Shown: positions 11,679 to 25,049, numbered from the stretch's first letter. The stretch is 64,000 nt of DNA from Liolophura sinensis (GCF_032854445.1 NC_088303.1:26455265-26519264); one strand, 5' to 3'. Numbers and translations are program-made. The notes: generated by a model from the letters alone, not told the origin.

Positions 11679-12050
11679 TCAACGTTGATGTGAACCGGTC
11701 CTAACAGCACAGTTGGAAGACGGCCTGCCCTGGTATATCCAGGTTCAATCCTGGTTCGAGTCACACCTAAGGCCTTAAAAGAAGAAGTTGTAACTTTTGC
11801 TTGGCGTTCAGCATGAAGGGGATAGTGCAACGACTGTTTGACTCGCATCAGTATAATGGCTTGGGCGGGTCCGCTTACTTGCCTTCGGTGAGGCGTCTCG
11901 GTGGAGCAGTACAAGATAAAAGTGCGGTGGAAATCCATCCTGCAACAAGGAGGCACATTACATACTTTCTTAAGATTCCTTCGTCCTCATATGACTGAAA
12001 AATTGTTACATACGACATTAAACCCCAAGCACTCACTCAACGTTGATGTG
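11679..12050 (+). repeat. SINE-B, full length with 14-bp target duplication
   Basis: The body at 11693-12036 begins with a tRNA-like head. It continues through CAGTATAATGGCTTGGGCGG, a TGCCTTCGGTGAGGCGTCTC block and AAGGAGGCACATTACA, and ends CATATGACTGAAAAATTGTT, then a TTAAACCCCAAGC block and ACTCACTC. It is flanked by perfect 14-bp direct repeats, TCAACGTTGATGTG, at 11679-11692 and 12037-12050. This is the signature of target-primed reverse transcription. The box B region reads GGTTCAATCCTGG. Confidence 0.95.
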
Positions 12051-12299
12051 TAGTTAAATGTTATTGCGCAGTTTCCTCCAGTGGCGCCCCACCCACTCCC
12101 TTACCATACCACACCCTTTGATTATTATTTAACACCATGCCGTACTGTAGAATTTTTTGATTATGATAGCGGTAAGTTTTACGGGATGAGAAAACAGGAG
12201 TGCCCGGGTTATACTAAACCTTCGGCAAGTCAGTGACAAACTTTTCCACCTATTATGTATGGACTCGCATGTTATAATGGTGGAAAACAAATGCCCTTC
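12051..12299. other. no recognised feature
   Basis: Short spacer between SINE copies. Nothing recognised. Confidence 0.5.
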
Positions 12300-12402
12300 T
12301 TGGGTTTTTATTGAACTCTGTCCGGTTTCTTAACGCTTGCCGCCGTCTTATAAGTGAAATATTCTTGCGTACAGCGTAAAACTCCAATCAAATAAATAAA
12401 TT
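12300..12402 (+). repeat. SINE-A, 3' fragment
   Basis: It keeps only the last part of SINE-A: the GCCGCCGTCTTATAAGTGAA block, the AATATTCTTGCGTACAGCG tail and an AAATAAAT end. Confidence 0.85.
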
Positions 12403-12612
12403 CAACAAATTAACAAAAGTCCCTCAACAAACTTCAGGGGACGCAGATTGCGTAAGCGTCCCCATGGGCGGTGTCGATCACTTACTGTCATCAAGGCCAA
12501 ACGAACAATGAGAGCGACGGAAGTTCGAAATTTAGTGTCAAAGGTAGGCTTAAGACCCGTACCCCGTGCGCCCTAGCGATTGAAAGGTATTGTTCTGTAG
12601 TGAGAGGACCGC

Positions 12613-12978
12613 TTCCATATCGGTGGCCTAAAGATAAGATTAAAGCGTCTGTCTTGTAGTCGGGAGATCCACAATCAATTCCGGGTTGGGTCTTATCAAG
12701 ACTTTAAAAAGTGTACTTTTTGCTGCCTCGCTTGGCGTTCAGCACTGAGAGGTCCGACCAAGCAGACTGGTCGGCACGGTGTCAGTATAATATGACTGGG
12801 TGGGGTGTCATGTCTGGTGTCTTCGGTGTGATACTTGAGTGGCGGCATGGACTCACCTGCCACAATTAGACAGAGTATATGTGCACACACTTAATTACTC
12901 CTCCTCGTCATTTGACGGGAAAATTGTGAAGCACAACGTTAAACCTCAAGCATTCATTCATTCATTCATTCATTCATT
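12613..12978 (+). repeat. SINE-B, diverged copy with CATT tail
   Basis: It has a tRNA-like head (GTGGCCTAAAGATAAGATTA, with GATCCACAATCAATTCC as box B). The body carries GCTTGGCGTTCAGCA, a 'GTCAGTATAATATGACTGGG' block and a degraded TTCGGTG block, then CATTTGACGGGAAAATTGTG and TTAAACCTCAAGC. The tail is (CATT)n instead of the usual (ACTC)n. A segment after GCGTTCAGCA differs from the other SINE-B copies, so it may be a subfamily or a rearranged copy. Confidence 0.85.
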
Positions 12979-15845
12979 CTATTGTGAGATTAAACTTCTG
13001 CTATGACAATATGCATATTAATGACCTATGATAGGGTGTTCAACCCGGAAATATATCCTTCTTTGTATAAAAAGGATGAATATCCACTTTGGAACATTTC
13101 TGGCTTTTAGCTTTGTACATGTGCAAGTGCTTAGGACTATACAATATGACTTCCCTGTAAAATTAATAGCAAGTTTTGAACCACATGGATATAACCACCC
13201 GTTTGGGGCATATGAGGGTATTCAAAATAAGAACACATGCTGGAAAAACATGCATAGCACCAGAAGTCCATTACCTAGAAGCATGCAACTTCCCTATACT
13301 AGTCACCACACGGCACAGTACAGTTCGCGCCACCTGGTGGAGAAATGTGCCAGCCTCTTGGGAGGAAATTGTGAACTGAATCATGTGAAATCTAATTGTA
13401 TATGGCTGCTACAAGAACTGGCCACACCTTGAAACCAAAACTCCGCATTTAGAAACTACGATTTCGCTGATAATTGTTGCTATGCAGCTAAGAACCCAAT
13501 GACTATTTTTATATTTCCAAGCAACTATAAAACAATTACTATTAAAGACATTGTTGTCCTTTTACCAAACACTCCGTTGTAGTAATTTTTAATGTCTATT
13601 TCAACACAACCGCGTTTGAAACCCATCATGCATCAGCCGTTTCTCAAACGTTTGCTGAACAATAGAGAGAAAGAAAAATACATGGCTGTGCAGATACGTC
13701 AATTAATGTGTTCGAGATCGAAGGAAAGTGTAGACGAGCTATAGGGAAGTTGCATACTTCTAGGTAATGGATTTCTGATAGCACCAATGTATGAAACAGA
13801 GGGGCAGTATATATAAGAAAGTCCGACGAATTTAACCATTATACAGGCGTTTTATGAAACGCACAAGGGGTGTTCTTGATTGATGTGTAAGTTAACATTA
13901 TCGGCATAAATAAGAGCTATATGTCTAATACTAAAACACCCGTTCTCACCCACCACATCTCATCCCTTCACGTTCCGCGAATGGAAAAATGTTGGTGTCA
14001 CTTTTCACAAAATGACTGGCCGAAAACAGTTTTGTGTCAAATTTGGTATAATGCCATCAAATACTGTATTACAGAGCCCTCGCGTCCAATGATCTTGGGC
14101 TAGTTTGTTCATCAAATATAGCGCAAACATCAGCATGTAACTCTTTCGAGCGTTAGCTGACTGGTGAGGGTTTTACTTCCAGGAACTATTATTTAGCAAG
14201 ATAATTTGTTGACGCAAGCCATGGGTTACTTGGACCAACGTCAGCATTAAATGGTGCATTTTAAGGAATGGCCTCATAAGAGGTATCAAAATATCTATCC
14301 GCCTGGACGCTTCCCTTTTGCGCAAAGAAAACTCACACCCATACATCTACAGTGTCCCCCGATTGTATCCCAATATTAAGCCCACAAGTAAGCCTTAATG
14401 CATGCTTATTTATATACAGACAACGACCAGCCACTAGTCTGACATTGGTATCGAGAGACAGGGCGACCAGTAATCACGTATATTTCACGTAAACAAGGAA
14501 GGAGTAGGGTCAAACGTAGCGGATATATCTGTGGTCGGTTGTACATATAGGTTAGTAGAACTTAACAAGTGCTGTATACCAGTGGCTGCTACATGAAGGT
14601 ACATGGAATGCTAAGCTGAGAGCGGAGTCCTGGGAGAATATCCTGTTAGAAGACCACTGTGAACCATTAACGTTCGTTAGGGGGTAGCCAGCGACAGCCC
14701 ATCGGCATAAGACTGGGCCAGGTCGCCTGTCAGTGTCGGAGGTCCCATCCAGGAGACAGCCTCACGCTGCTTGAGAGAGGCCAACACCTCTCCCATGAGA
14801 CTCCTTCGGCACATTCCGTCAAAAGACATCACTGAGAATGATAAGAGCGCGGGGTTAACTGCCGCTCTCCGGACACATGCCAATTACTGGAGAATCGATA
14901 GAGAGGCCTGTTGACTTGATGACATGTAACATGTTAACAAACAGGGACAGCGATGAAATTTCTTCGCTGGACAATAGCCGCGGTCAAGCATATTTGTAAT
15001 ATATAATTTTCACGCAAAAAATCTTTCCAATGTTACTTCTGCGTTTTACATTTTGTGAAGGCGCATGTGAATAACGGTAGCTTTACAGACACATCTTCAG
15101 GAAGGGGAACATATGTATCTTCAACATGACTTTCTGAAAATGACTGACATGCACGAGTAGGCCTATGACTATATCACAACAACAACAACTCTGGAGAACA
15201 GGCCATACTGTGAAAAGCAAACGGTGGATGCCGAAGACATTTGCGCTTTATAATCTGGACCACAGGCGTTTTCTGTGTATATCTCTGGTTAGTTAATTTA
15301 ATTTCTCCCCTGTTCCACTGTCACCATTTTGTATTGTAAGACGCCAGCTTTCAACCGCTGGCTGGCATGTCTTTTCTTTCCTCCGTGAACGGAGAGCGTT
15401 CCCCTGACGTTTCTGACAAGGCAGTGTCAGCCATTCTAAGACGAAGAATAACCAGACTCCGGAAACGACGGCAACCACAAACAGCAATGTTACATTTCTG
15501 TATTAACGGGCCTAAGAAATCGAAAGATAATTATGAGCCATTAAACTATAGCCTTTTAAGCCCCCTATTCCCCGAGGTAGTAATCGATAATGTTTTTGAC
15601 AAAATGTTTTAATGTTTGCCGTAATTGAACCGAAGATGGCTTGTCTTGGGAACATGGAAGAAATTGTCCAAATTCATACCGTAGTGAACGTTTATTTTGC
15701 AATAATCGCATAGGCGTTTGAAGTTTGACCAGATTAGAACAGTAATTCTTGGGAAAAGGCGATAGAAAAAAACAAACGTCAACTATCGTCAAAACTAAAG
15801 AAGACACGCTCGATATTCAGATCCATTCATTTTTGAGACACAATA
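12979..15845. other. long stretch with no recognised gene
   Basis: Nearly 2.9 kb without arrays or elements that I could identify. The longest open frame is 134 codons on the plus strand at 13028-13432. It has no recognisable domain and no supporting splice or codon signal. Confidence 0.45.
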
Positions 15846-16193
15846 CTTGTTACTCTGTCCCCAATGGCAGAATACACAATACATGTAGCTCAGTCCCCAC
15901 TGACCGAATACAAAATATATGTAGCCCAGTCAGCAGTGACCAAATATGCTTACACAATACGTGTAGCCCAGTCGCCTACGGCCGAATACACAATACATGT
16001 AACCCAGTCCCCAAATGGCCGAATACACGATGCATGCAGCTCAGTCCCCAATGGCCGAATACACGATACATGCAGCTCAGTCCCAAATGGCCGAATACAC
16101 GATACACGTATGTCAGTTCTCATTCATCGAATACGTAGTACATGTACACTTGTGTCCAGCGGTGGAATACAACATGCATGTAGCTCTATCTCC
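15846..16193. repeat. 36-bp minisatellite
   Basis: About 9.5 units of 36 bp are based on CCCAATGGCCGAATACACGA plus TACATGCAGCTCAGT. One unit carries a 6-bp insertion and the right end is diverged. Because the period is a multiple of three, two frames stay open for 129 codons each as 12-residue repeats. An (AAC)-rich tract follows at 16195-16235. Confidence 0.95.
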
Positions 16194-16235
16194 AAAAACA
16201 AAAACACAAAAAACAACAACAACAACAAAAAAAAT

Positions 16236-19029
16236 GTCGGCACGCTTAGTTAAATACGTCATCATGCCTATTAATATGAGCAAGGAGTGTACAAACACCA
16301 CACTCACCTGTTTTTTTTTTAATTTCTTATGTAATAAAAGAGTCGTTGCCTTCTTCATACCGTACTTACTTTTTATGAAATTCGCAAAGCAGTGTTGATA
16401 GAGTATGACTTGGCTATTCAAAGCCTGCTGTTATATTAGCAGGGCCCAAACTGCATATGAGATATGATTTGGCGAAACACATTGTAATGCCCCTAACTGT
16501 AAACACAATATGTTGATCATGAGCTAAAACTAACCAAGTGAACATGACGTCAAACAGAATATGTCGTCTGCATCACGCCTCCACTGACGCAAAGCAGGTG
16601 AATCCCAGGATCAGACGTTCAAGATATGAACATTCTCATGCAGTTTAATCATATATGTTCATTTCATTCTGTTTCCGCATAGATGCATTATGAACCAGTT
16701 ATTGAATTTAGATTAGTTCCAAACATTGTTCTGTAAACATTAACCTTAAAGAAGAACATGTTAGAGGTTCTTCTATCTGGTAATTTACCTCGAAAATAGA
16801 AATCAAATACACGACTATTGGTAATTTCATCGAGTGATCACAGATCTTCTGCCTCTACCATGGGTTGGTGAAACAAGAAACAGAGATGTTCTGTGTCTCT
16901 TTCATCAGGTCTAGAAGAGATCCTTACCACTGGATTGGGGATTTGATAAATTTCTTTTTCAGCTTTTAATTTAGAAAGTTTGCTGCAAATCAAGAAAAAA
17001 GTATCAATACTCGACCTGTTTAATGAAAAGAATCGAACTTTGAAAATATCTCTCCGTTGATAACTTCTAAAAATATTCTTATTTGTAAAAGTAGCAAATT
17101 TATGTGTGACAAGAGGAGTCGATTTTTGAAGAAATTGAGTGCTTTTTTTCTCTGTTCACGTTTAGTATCACCATATACATTTACATATCATTAGATAGTA
17201 CAAGAATTGAAGAAATAAAGGAAATATTATGAATCAAATATTCGCCGTTCTATGCTCGTTTGTTCGTCTGGTCGAATTGTAATCTTAGGACTTTTCATAC
17301 AACCCCTGCCATATTGATTCGTTTGTTTGTGGTTTGATTGTGGTTTAACGATGCTTTCAACATCATTTCGGTCATATCGCGACGGTGACTCCTTCTAGCA
17401 GACCGGATCCAATGTCGACATCCAATAGATCCAATGTTCTATGGTTGTAAACTATTGTAGCGCCTGACCGCGGCGTACCGCTTCCCTATACTTTATTTTA
17501 ATGTTATTGTATGTTAGATGTGATGACAGCACAGCATTTTGTGTATTTCTACGCCAGTAACGTCTAATAAATTGCAATTAACATCACTACATTTTTTACC
17601 TGATTCTGCTTTAGCCATGGTGCTAGGAGGCGTGCAAACTATACTACTGAATAATGCCAATAGTGCTACTATTTAAGTACATAAATACTTCAGAATAAAA
17701 CCCTGACTGAGGTAAATTGACAAGAGGCTTTATCTCACCGGTTACATGTGGCCATTTGCCAGATATCACACAGTCGTCGCTGCTCTGCTTTGACTCTCTG
17801 TGCTATACTTAATAATTATATTAAAGTTCGAACACATTAAACTTGGAACAAAACTCTTAATATATGGCCTAGGGCCACCTTGGCAAAAATTGCAGCCATG
17901 TCGTGATATAGTTCACAGGCTATTATAGCACAACCTCCAGGAACTGCTGGCTAAATCTGACACTGGTGTACAGGTCTACTTGAATGTTTGCGGCTGAGGA
18001 AGACATGGCGCCTGACATAATCCTCTCATTATTTGCAGGACGGGGTAAACACCGGGTGGGGAGGGCAAACCGCCACGCTACTTACATCTGTATTTGCAGC
18101 ATTCTTTCACTGAAGTATGTCAAGTGATCACTTGAGCTTCAGCAGGGATGCAATGTGGCTAATGATCCCATGCATTCGGCCTGGTGGATATCGTCATTTG
18201 CCGCGAGTGAGAAGCCGTTGATATCTCACATGGCGTACTAACCAAACTTGACAGAGCACAGAGAACAGCCAATTCTCGGCGAGAAATGCCGAGTGCTTAT
18301 TCGGCAGCCGTCTTTTTTTTCTCGAGTGCCAATCCATCATACAATAAAATCGTCAATTGGCTGTAAGAGCCTTCTCCTGAACGCTTGTTTGGACAGTGCT
18401 TACAGATCAGACTGACACTTGCCAGAGCTCAGACAATAACTGTGGCAGCCCCGGACTCCTGGCAATGCCGGTGGCATGCACAGCTCCCGTTTAAAGAGAT
18501 CCCGTGGTGTCTAGCTAAAGCTCCATCCAGGAATTAATACATTAATGTTAAGATAGGGCCCTAGGTAGGGCCTACATGGGAGTAATGGCAGGATTTTTCG
18601 GAGAATTTCAAGGTGGGACGTATTACGTCATTTCATTGACGCCGGACATCCCACTGCAGCATCAACACTGCCACGTCACAGAGGGTTGACCAAACCAACA
18701 TGATCGCGTTGCGCAGCGAAAGATTTGTTACGTATAAGCCTTATGTCACACTAGCGCCACTTTGTGTGAGAGGAAAAATCTGCATTCTGCAAATACCTCG
18801 TTCCTCTGCGCACGTTTTGTAATTCGTTTGTTATATCTATTTTGTGAGGACGTGTGAAAGCCAGATTGGAATGTAAACTCTCGTACACCAGCCATCCACC
18901 AACACGGAGGTTCCGGGTCACTAATTTCAAGGCCAAATCCCAAAACGACGTCTAACACAAACCACCAAAGTAAGTACATGAGGTACCAAAATAGGATGGA
19001 ATAATGCAAAGAGAAGTCGTCAACAGTTA
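16236..19029. other. long stretch with no recognised gene
   Basis: About 2.8 kb of AT-rich sequence. The minus-strand frames at 18746-18936 have balanced composition, but I could match them to no family. No tandem units or inverted ends were recognised. Confidence 0.45.
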
Positions 19030-19175
19030 TCAGTGATGTGGACTGCTTATGTTTGAATCCATTCTCATTTCGTACTCTGTATAAACTTGTTTTTTTAGTT
19101 CTTGGGTGGTTTTTGTTGAACGTTGTTTTGGAAATTGGTCTGGCAATTATTGACATGGAACGTCCATTTTAGGTC
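19030..19175 (+). repeat. dispersed family X, copy 1
   Basis: This matches 44642-44890 and 55405-55585. Shared blocks in order are GACTGCTT, a TACTCTRTA motif, a TTTTTTAGTTCTT-type run, GGTGGTTTTTGTTGAACG, GTTTTG, TTGGTCTGGCAATTATTGAC and GGAACGTCCATTTTAG. It lacks obvious terminal repeats, a tail or an open frame. Family unknown. Confidence 0.8.
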
Positions 19176-21835
19176 CCTTTTCTACACCAGACATGGTTAC
19201 TATTGTGGTTGACCAGATATGCCGCTTCGCCTCTTCATAATGAGGCACACGTATTCCATAAACAAAATACTCACGTTGTTTTGAGAAAATGCACACAGAA
19301 TAGCCAATAACGGTTTTTAACAGAGTGGTTGGATTTCCACGAAACAAAGTTGATAAGACTAGGTACTAATTCTCATACTGGCATTTAAGAAATATTGACA
19401 AATGCTATATGTATTCCACCGTCGAACTGAACACTGTGACAGCGACGTCAGAGTCCAGGGCTAACAATCCCCGAAGAGCTGTCTGCTAATGGAGTGTTCC
19501 ATGCGTTACTTGATGAAGTGTTCGATGTGTTATCAGCAGTAAACGAGATACACAAATGTCAAAGAGGCAAGGTTTTCAAAATTCATGCCCGAAAACTCTC
19601 TTATCAAAATTTTATATTAATTGTATTTTTCAGTCAAGAGTGAGTGGCCTGAAGGCAAATATTAGATTGCTGATAATGAACTGCTTGGAGTTTAATATTT
19701 TTGTTTTTGCGTTTTTAGTTCTGTCAAAATATATAATGAATTTTGTGCAGTGAAGTTCTTAAATTTTCGCGTCCACACACGAGGCTTTGTCATCATCAAA
19801 CCACTGAACTGAAAAATATGATTACACGCAATTAAAATATCTATATAAATAAAATATGATACTGTGAAAGAAATATCTCGATGTCAATAATAGCGTGATG
19901 AATAATTTTATAAAACTTAAAACATTGCATCAAAATTTGTGGATTTCAAAATCCTATGAGATTTAGCTTGTGAAAAGCCTATCTAATCCGTATTTTCTCT
20001 TCAGGGTTTTTTCACTTGAACCTTTTAAATAAGCGTGATTTCAAATATACATGGTGCCCACGAGAATACCGAGGCGTTACTTCATGCTTCATGTGGAGCG
20101 AGAGCTGTCGCTGCTATCCTGTGCTACATTACAAATCTAAATAGGCTCAGGGATTGAGGCTTCCACAAAATACGATATAGTTTTGTTCAAAACAGTAACA
20201 TGTGGGAGCTAATGATATAAATGCAGTACATTGGTTATTTATGAAACTTCTTTCAGATTGTTTTTTTACCATCCTGACTAACCCACACCTGATGAAGAAC
20301 CAATCTCAGTCTAACTTAGTGCACCCAATCCAATCTGGATTGATGTCTTGCTGTGGGTATTCTGGATTGCTAGACCGCTTTTGCCTCCAATGGCAACGCA
20401 GTGATTTATCAACCGTATCGAGCGTGAATAAAGCCTAGGCTTTGGCAGCGTGTTTACGACGAAATGTAACTGCATGAGAACTGATTTATGATGCTATTTA
20501 CCTGTCAAATAGACAACCAGATCTTATGACAATTTGCCAGTTTTACAGAACTCCAAAGTTTTTGAAGAACTTCAGTGCAGTAGGCCTAAGGCTTTTGCTT
20601 CCTTCGCACATGACCCACACAATTGATGTAATTATAGGCCAGCTAATGTTTGATGGCTGTTAACTGTCAGAACAATCAGACAACATGCAAACGTCAGACA
20701 TTAATTTGGCTTAAAACAGGACCACACATTTTCAAAGCGGTCAAGACGCGCCATTTCTATAAATGTAGAGGTAGGACTATAGTTTTGAATAAATTTATCG
20801 CACCATAGCTTTCCGTACTCGAAATTCAAAGTCGGAGGTACATTTTTCTATGTATAGAAACTTTTGAACTTGCGACTATTTATACCTTGACTATGGGAGC
20901 AATTTCCTTAACATTGTAATTTCTACTACCCATAAACGCAATAACACAAAAAGGCACTGTAACACTAGCAAACCCATGTGTCAAAATGGAATGGTGGTCG
21001 ATTCAGTGAAGGCTCTATATGACAGAATGGACAGCCAATCTGAAGGTTACAACACTATCTTGAAAATCACCAAAATTTACTCTGTTCCACATTTTGTTAG
21101 AAAAAAAAAAACAAATTAATCCGGCCAATTAAATAAAAATGTTGATATAATAAGATAAACATGTGATCAAAACGATTACACATGTATCTTCTGAAGCCAC
21201 CTGGAATTACATGTATAATGGGGCTCTTGTCGTTATCGTATTGATAAGACATCAGGATTCTATTCCTAGACAGGTAATTTTCTTTTTATTAATAAGACCA
21301 GATTCACCAATTTTTCTTGTAATAGGCTGTCGAATGAGCGATAGTCACCATTCATTTTAGAAAAGTATTGCGCTTTGTCAGTTGAACAATTATATGCGGA
21401 ATAAGGCGATCTCGGTTTGAAAGCCTGAGGACTTTTGATTACACGCTTAACGCGGACTACTTGTTGAGACAAAATGGTTCTTTAGTAGTGTAATATCACC
21501 GTTCACACAAAGGTGTTAACATGCATAGTATTTTAGAGTGCTGGTCATAAGGTCTCCGGGATGTTCTTTTAATATAACACTAAGTTTAGGGAACGATCCA
21601 CTCTGGTAAAATAAAATATCGATGTGAAATGTATTTATGTCATCCAGTGGCGATATTGAACCTTAGCTGGTGTTTTGACACACCAAGCTCTTCGCTACAC
21701 AAGGGGTTTCTTTATAAGGCTTCATGTCTCTTTTCTACTGAAGCAACATAAAAGACCAGCCAAGTCAGTGAATAGACCTAACACCTCAGGGGAATGATTC
21801 TGCGCTTCCCCTCTTAATAATAAAATATAGTCCTG
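19176..21835. other. long stretch with no recognised gene
   Basis: About 2.7 kb, AT-rich, with a poly-A run near 21103-21112. No array or element was found. Short open frames overlap and show no domain. Confidence 0.45.
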
Positions 21836-21968
21836 AGGCCACTTCCACAAAGATGTCGCACTTGTACGATAGCGCACATATAGGGCAATGGTACGTTTAT
21901 AGTGATGTATAAGATATGGTACGACAAATGTACGATAAATAAATGTTGTACGCCGCTTTGTGAACCTT
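21836..21968 (+). mobile_element. 149-bp palindromic element, copy 2
   Basis: This has the same interior as 8734-8882 in opposite orientation. It starts AGGCCACTTCCACAAAG, then ATGTCGCACTTGTACGATA, a CAATGGTACGTTTATAGT block and ACGACAAATGTACGATAAA. It ends CGCTTTGTGAACCTTT, an inverted match to its own left end. The termini differ from copy 1, which suggests a related subfamily. Confidence 0.75.
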
Positions 21969-23953
21969 TATGTATCTGATACATGGAGTTTCAGTCGCAC
22001 ACCAGATGGTCATTGTGTGTAGGGATGGTTGTTAGTGCTATGTTATCTCAAACCACGGTGTTCTGCAAACACAGAGCTCCCTCAGGGAACGAAGACAGCA
22101 AACAGCTTCCAAAGCCTAGAGCGTACCATTAACGACAAAACAACGATGTCTAAAACTCGTTGTTCTCAATGGAAGAAACCCGAACATTTTGCCAGTGGGA
22201 GACATACTACTGATGGGCACAGACATCGAAGACTTTGTTTAACCTTTGTAACCCCAGGTGGTTTTAGCTTTTGTCTTGAAATCTTTGAGATCTAAGACCT
22301 CCAAGACCAAAGTGAGATAAACAAAGGAAAGTTTTGCAAGTTAATTTGAAAAGGGCAGCTTTAAGCTGCCTAAAGGATGAATATCGTAAGGCAACAGACA
22401 CGAGCATAACATTTAAACAGCAGTCTTCGTGTTTTGATTGCATTGACAAAATCATATGCACAAAATATTCACAGACGAACAACCTGCTCACTGATTTCTG
22501 AAATAGTGGACAAACATCAACTAATAAATCAGTGTACTACGATGTACCTTACCTGCTCATCATGATTTAACGCCAGTGGGAATAAATCACATTTTTCTGC
22601 CAAAAACAAGACAAAAAAGACAAAAAAGTGTTATGGACCTAATAATTTCAGAAAATAGTATCACTGCATATCTAAAGATATGTATTTACTTATTTGATTG
22701 GTTCATGGACACTGTTAGATAGCTTCAAGATATCGAGTGGCACTCCCTGCTTTCTCGTCAAACAATTAACCCCGTTAAAACAGGTTTTATCGAAAAGTTT
22801 CATGCACTATTAGAGCTACCCTGCATTTCTCCCATATTGCTGTTTCTGACTCAACGAGCTATCCAGTGGGTAAAAGAGTTCTGATTCCAGATTAAAGATT
22901 GGTTTAGTTACATTTTTAGTTACTAAGGATTGGTGTGGAAGTTCAGTTCAGCATCAGTTGTTCTGAAACCGGTAAATTAGTACGAGTCACCGAACGTACA
23001 GTCTTCAAAAACACTGTCTCTGAAGACATCAAAGGTATCTGGACAGTATTTCAAACTGATACCATTCCAAGATACCCCGGTATCAGTGGTATTGCCTTAT
23101 CAGTTATAATCAACTCAGCCAACTTTTGTGCGTGCCTGTCGAGTTTGACATGAAAACTCACTATATTTCAGTGCCTGACTATATCAGTAACCTCATATAA
23201 CTGAGGCCAAATATCGTCTCATGCCATTAAAATTGCTTTGATTATAAAGGTTGGCCCCGTATGCCTTTCTTCCTTTCGGGTAGATTTAATGAGGATGCCA
23301 AGGAATATTTCAATAAAAACTGTAGAGGTGAAAAGGCATCTGTCATTTCGTCATAAATTTCTAAACTAAAAATAATCCGCCGTTTCTGTTGTACATGTCC
23401 CGCATCAAGGTTTCTGTGAAAAAACGTCGCAAAGAGTTGAGACAGTAGAGAATACTTCTGCATTTTTGCTGAAGCATCCATAAAATCCCTCACATCAGAG
23501 CTGTCAGTAAAGTCCGTGGTATTCAAACCGCAAGTATATTTCATTGCACATCAGTGTCTTTCTTAACATGGAGCAGTAAAACAACGAAAGTGTGTTGAAA
23601 AGTATCGACGTATGTGGCATCACGTTGGCTCAAAAGCCTACCACAGAATTCAAACATTTTATTCAGCCATAGCAAAATCTAAATGAACAAAACATTAAAG
23701 ATATTTTTGGGTGTATTTTTTAACGACGTTTCCAGTGTGGCTTACTTATTTTGGCGGTATACTTTCACTTTAAGAAATTTTACATAACGATTTAATTTCA
23801 GTTTCAGCCCAACAGCTTGCTCTTGATGACGTGGACAGTCTTTAACCCTAGACCAGCCAAAACACACACAATGCTGAATGGCACTGGCTTGCTTCAATGA
23901 GAATGCATAGTCAGAAGCTGAATCCGGATTACACCTTCCACTGGGCATTTATA
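21969..23953. other. long stretch with no recognised gene
   Basis: About 2 kb. A 100-codon minus-strand frame at 23242-23544 has ordinary protein-like composition but no recognisable motif. It is recorded as unassigned, not called as a gene. Confidence 0.4.
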
Positions 23954-24215
23954 CACTAAAAAAAATAATCTGTTAATTTTTACAGAAAGTCTGTTGCTTG
24001 AGTGATGCTAGAATGTGTTGTGCTATTATAATATAATATGTCATATTCAACATAATATCCTGTTGGTCTAATAGACATGATAGAACCTTTGTGTTTAATT
24101 AATAGAATATGTGTGTTATACTGAACAGAGCAATCTGCTGCAGCAGTGGAATAGATTCTAGCATCACTCAGACAACAGACATTCTGTTAAAATTAACAGG
24201 TTAATTTTTTGAGTG
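23954..24215. mobile_element. 262-bp inverted-repeat element with ends of about 60 bp
   Basis: The left end (CACTAAAAAAAATAATCTGT, TAATTTTTACAGAAAGTCTG, then TTGCTTGAGTGATGCTAGAA) reappears inverted at the right end with a few substitutions. The termini read CACT inward and TA dinucleotides lie close to both ends, compatible with a TA-targeting Tc1/mariner-type MITE. The exact target duplication is ambiguous. There is no open frame. The central part is an AT-rich spacer of about 130 bp. Confidence 0.85.
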
Positions 24216-24368
24216 TGTAGAGCCCCAACCAACAGCTAGTGGCACACCCTGGTTGTATTAGTCAAAATTGCTTTTTGTCGTGATGAATTTTTGACAGCAT
24301 TGCCGAAGGTAACGAAGTGAGCTAAATACACTCTAAGCCGCTCCGTTGGCTATCACCCTGTGCATCAT

Positions 24369-24450
24369 GAAAAAAAAAACACAAAACAAAAAAAAAACAA
24401 AAAAAAAAAAAACAACAAAAGAACAAAACGAAAAAAAAAACGTAACAACA
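24369..24450. repeat. A-rich low-complexity tract
   Basis: Poly-A broken by single C and G bases. It is not preceded by a recognisable retroelement body. Confidence 0.9.
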
Positions 24451-25049
24451 ATCTGTTCGTTAGGGTGATGTTCTGGTCATCTTCTACCACGTTAACCTCT
24501 CGTCACTATCTGACGTAATTCTCAAAGGCCTTCCAGGACAGCGCCTCGGTATGAAGTCGCTTTGCCCGAGGCTAGCAAAAATCACACTTGTGAAATTAAG
24601 CTGACTCCGGGGCAATTGCTTAATTAACTGCAGAAGAGCACAGGTGGTACAGTGGGACAACTGGGTTCTCTGTGGAAACTACGGGCCGGATTTCACCATG
24701 AGATAAAGCCTTTAAATTGTTTGTGACGATACTAGCCGCAAGCCGATTGCAGATTAGAATCTCTCTCTTTCTCTCTCTGCATATATATCTACGCGCTTGT
24801 GGTGTATGACCTTTTGAGTCTGTTACTAATTAGGCCTTAGTAATTATATTACGGCAATGAAGGTTGCATTACTAGCTAGATCGTGTAGATAGCTTTTAAT
24901 GTGTGTTTTATTGTCAAAATCCATTTTTCCTTTCACAAACCAATGTTTCTGGATGTGTTTTGCTGAGGACTTCCAGCACTAAGTCTGAGAATACAAGCGT
25001 ACGAGTCCGGACACCTGACACGAGACCCTCGCCGATACATAATATCAGA
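24451..25049. other. no recognised feature
   Basis: Spacer with a CT-rich run near 24763-24778 and a TATATA patch. Nothing else was seen. Confidence 0.5.

Noticed and set aside
13028-13432. 134-codon plus-strand frame as a gene
   Set aside because: No recognisable domain, unremarkable composition and an overlapping second frame. Length is within chance for this amount of sequence.
15749-16253. Two overlapping plus-strand frames of 129 codons as repeat proteins
   Set aside because: Both are open only because the 36-bp period is divisible by three, and neither continues with protein-like sequence outside the array.
18746-19156. 136-codon minus-strand frame, with an overlapping frame containing LVTRNLRVGGWLVYES
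   Set aside because: It faintly recalls a methyltransferase-type G-G motif, but there is no second motif and the frame runs into dispersed family X.
22679-22702. SINE-A tail fragment (TTACTTATTTGATTGGT)
   Set aside because: The match stops after GATTGGT and the diagnostic GTTTTACGCCGTA block is missing.
23242-23544. 100-codon minus-strand frame as an exon
   Set aside because: No domain recognised and no convincing acceptor or donor at the ends. Left as unassigned sequence.
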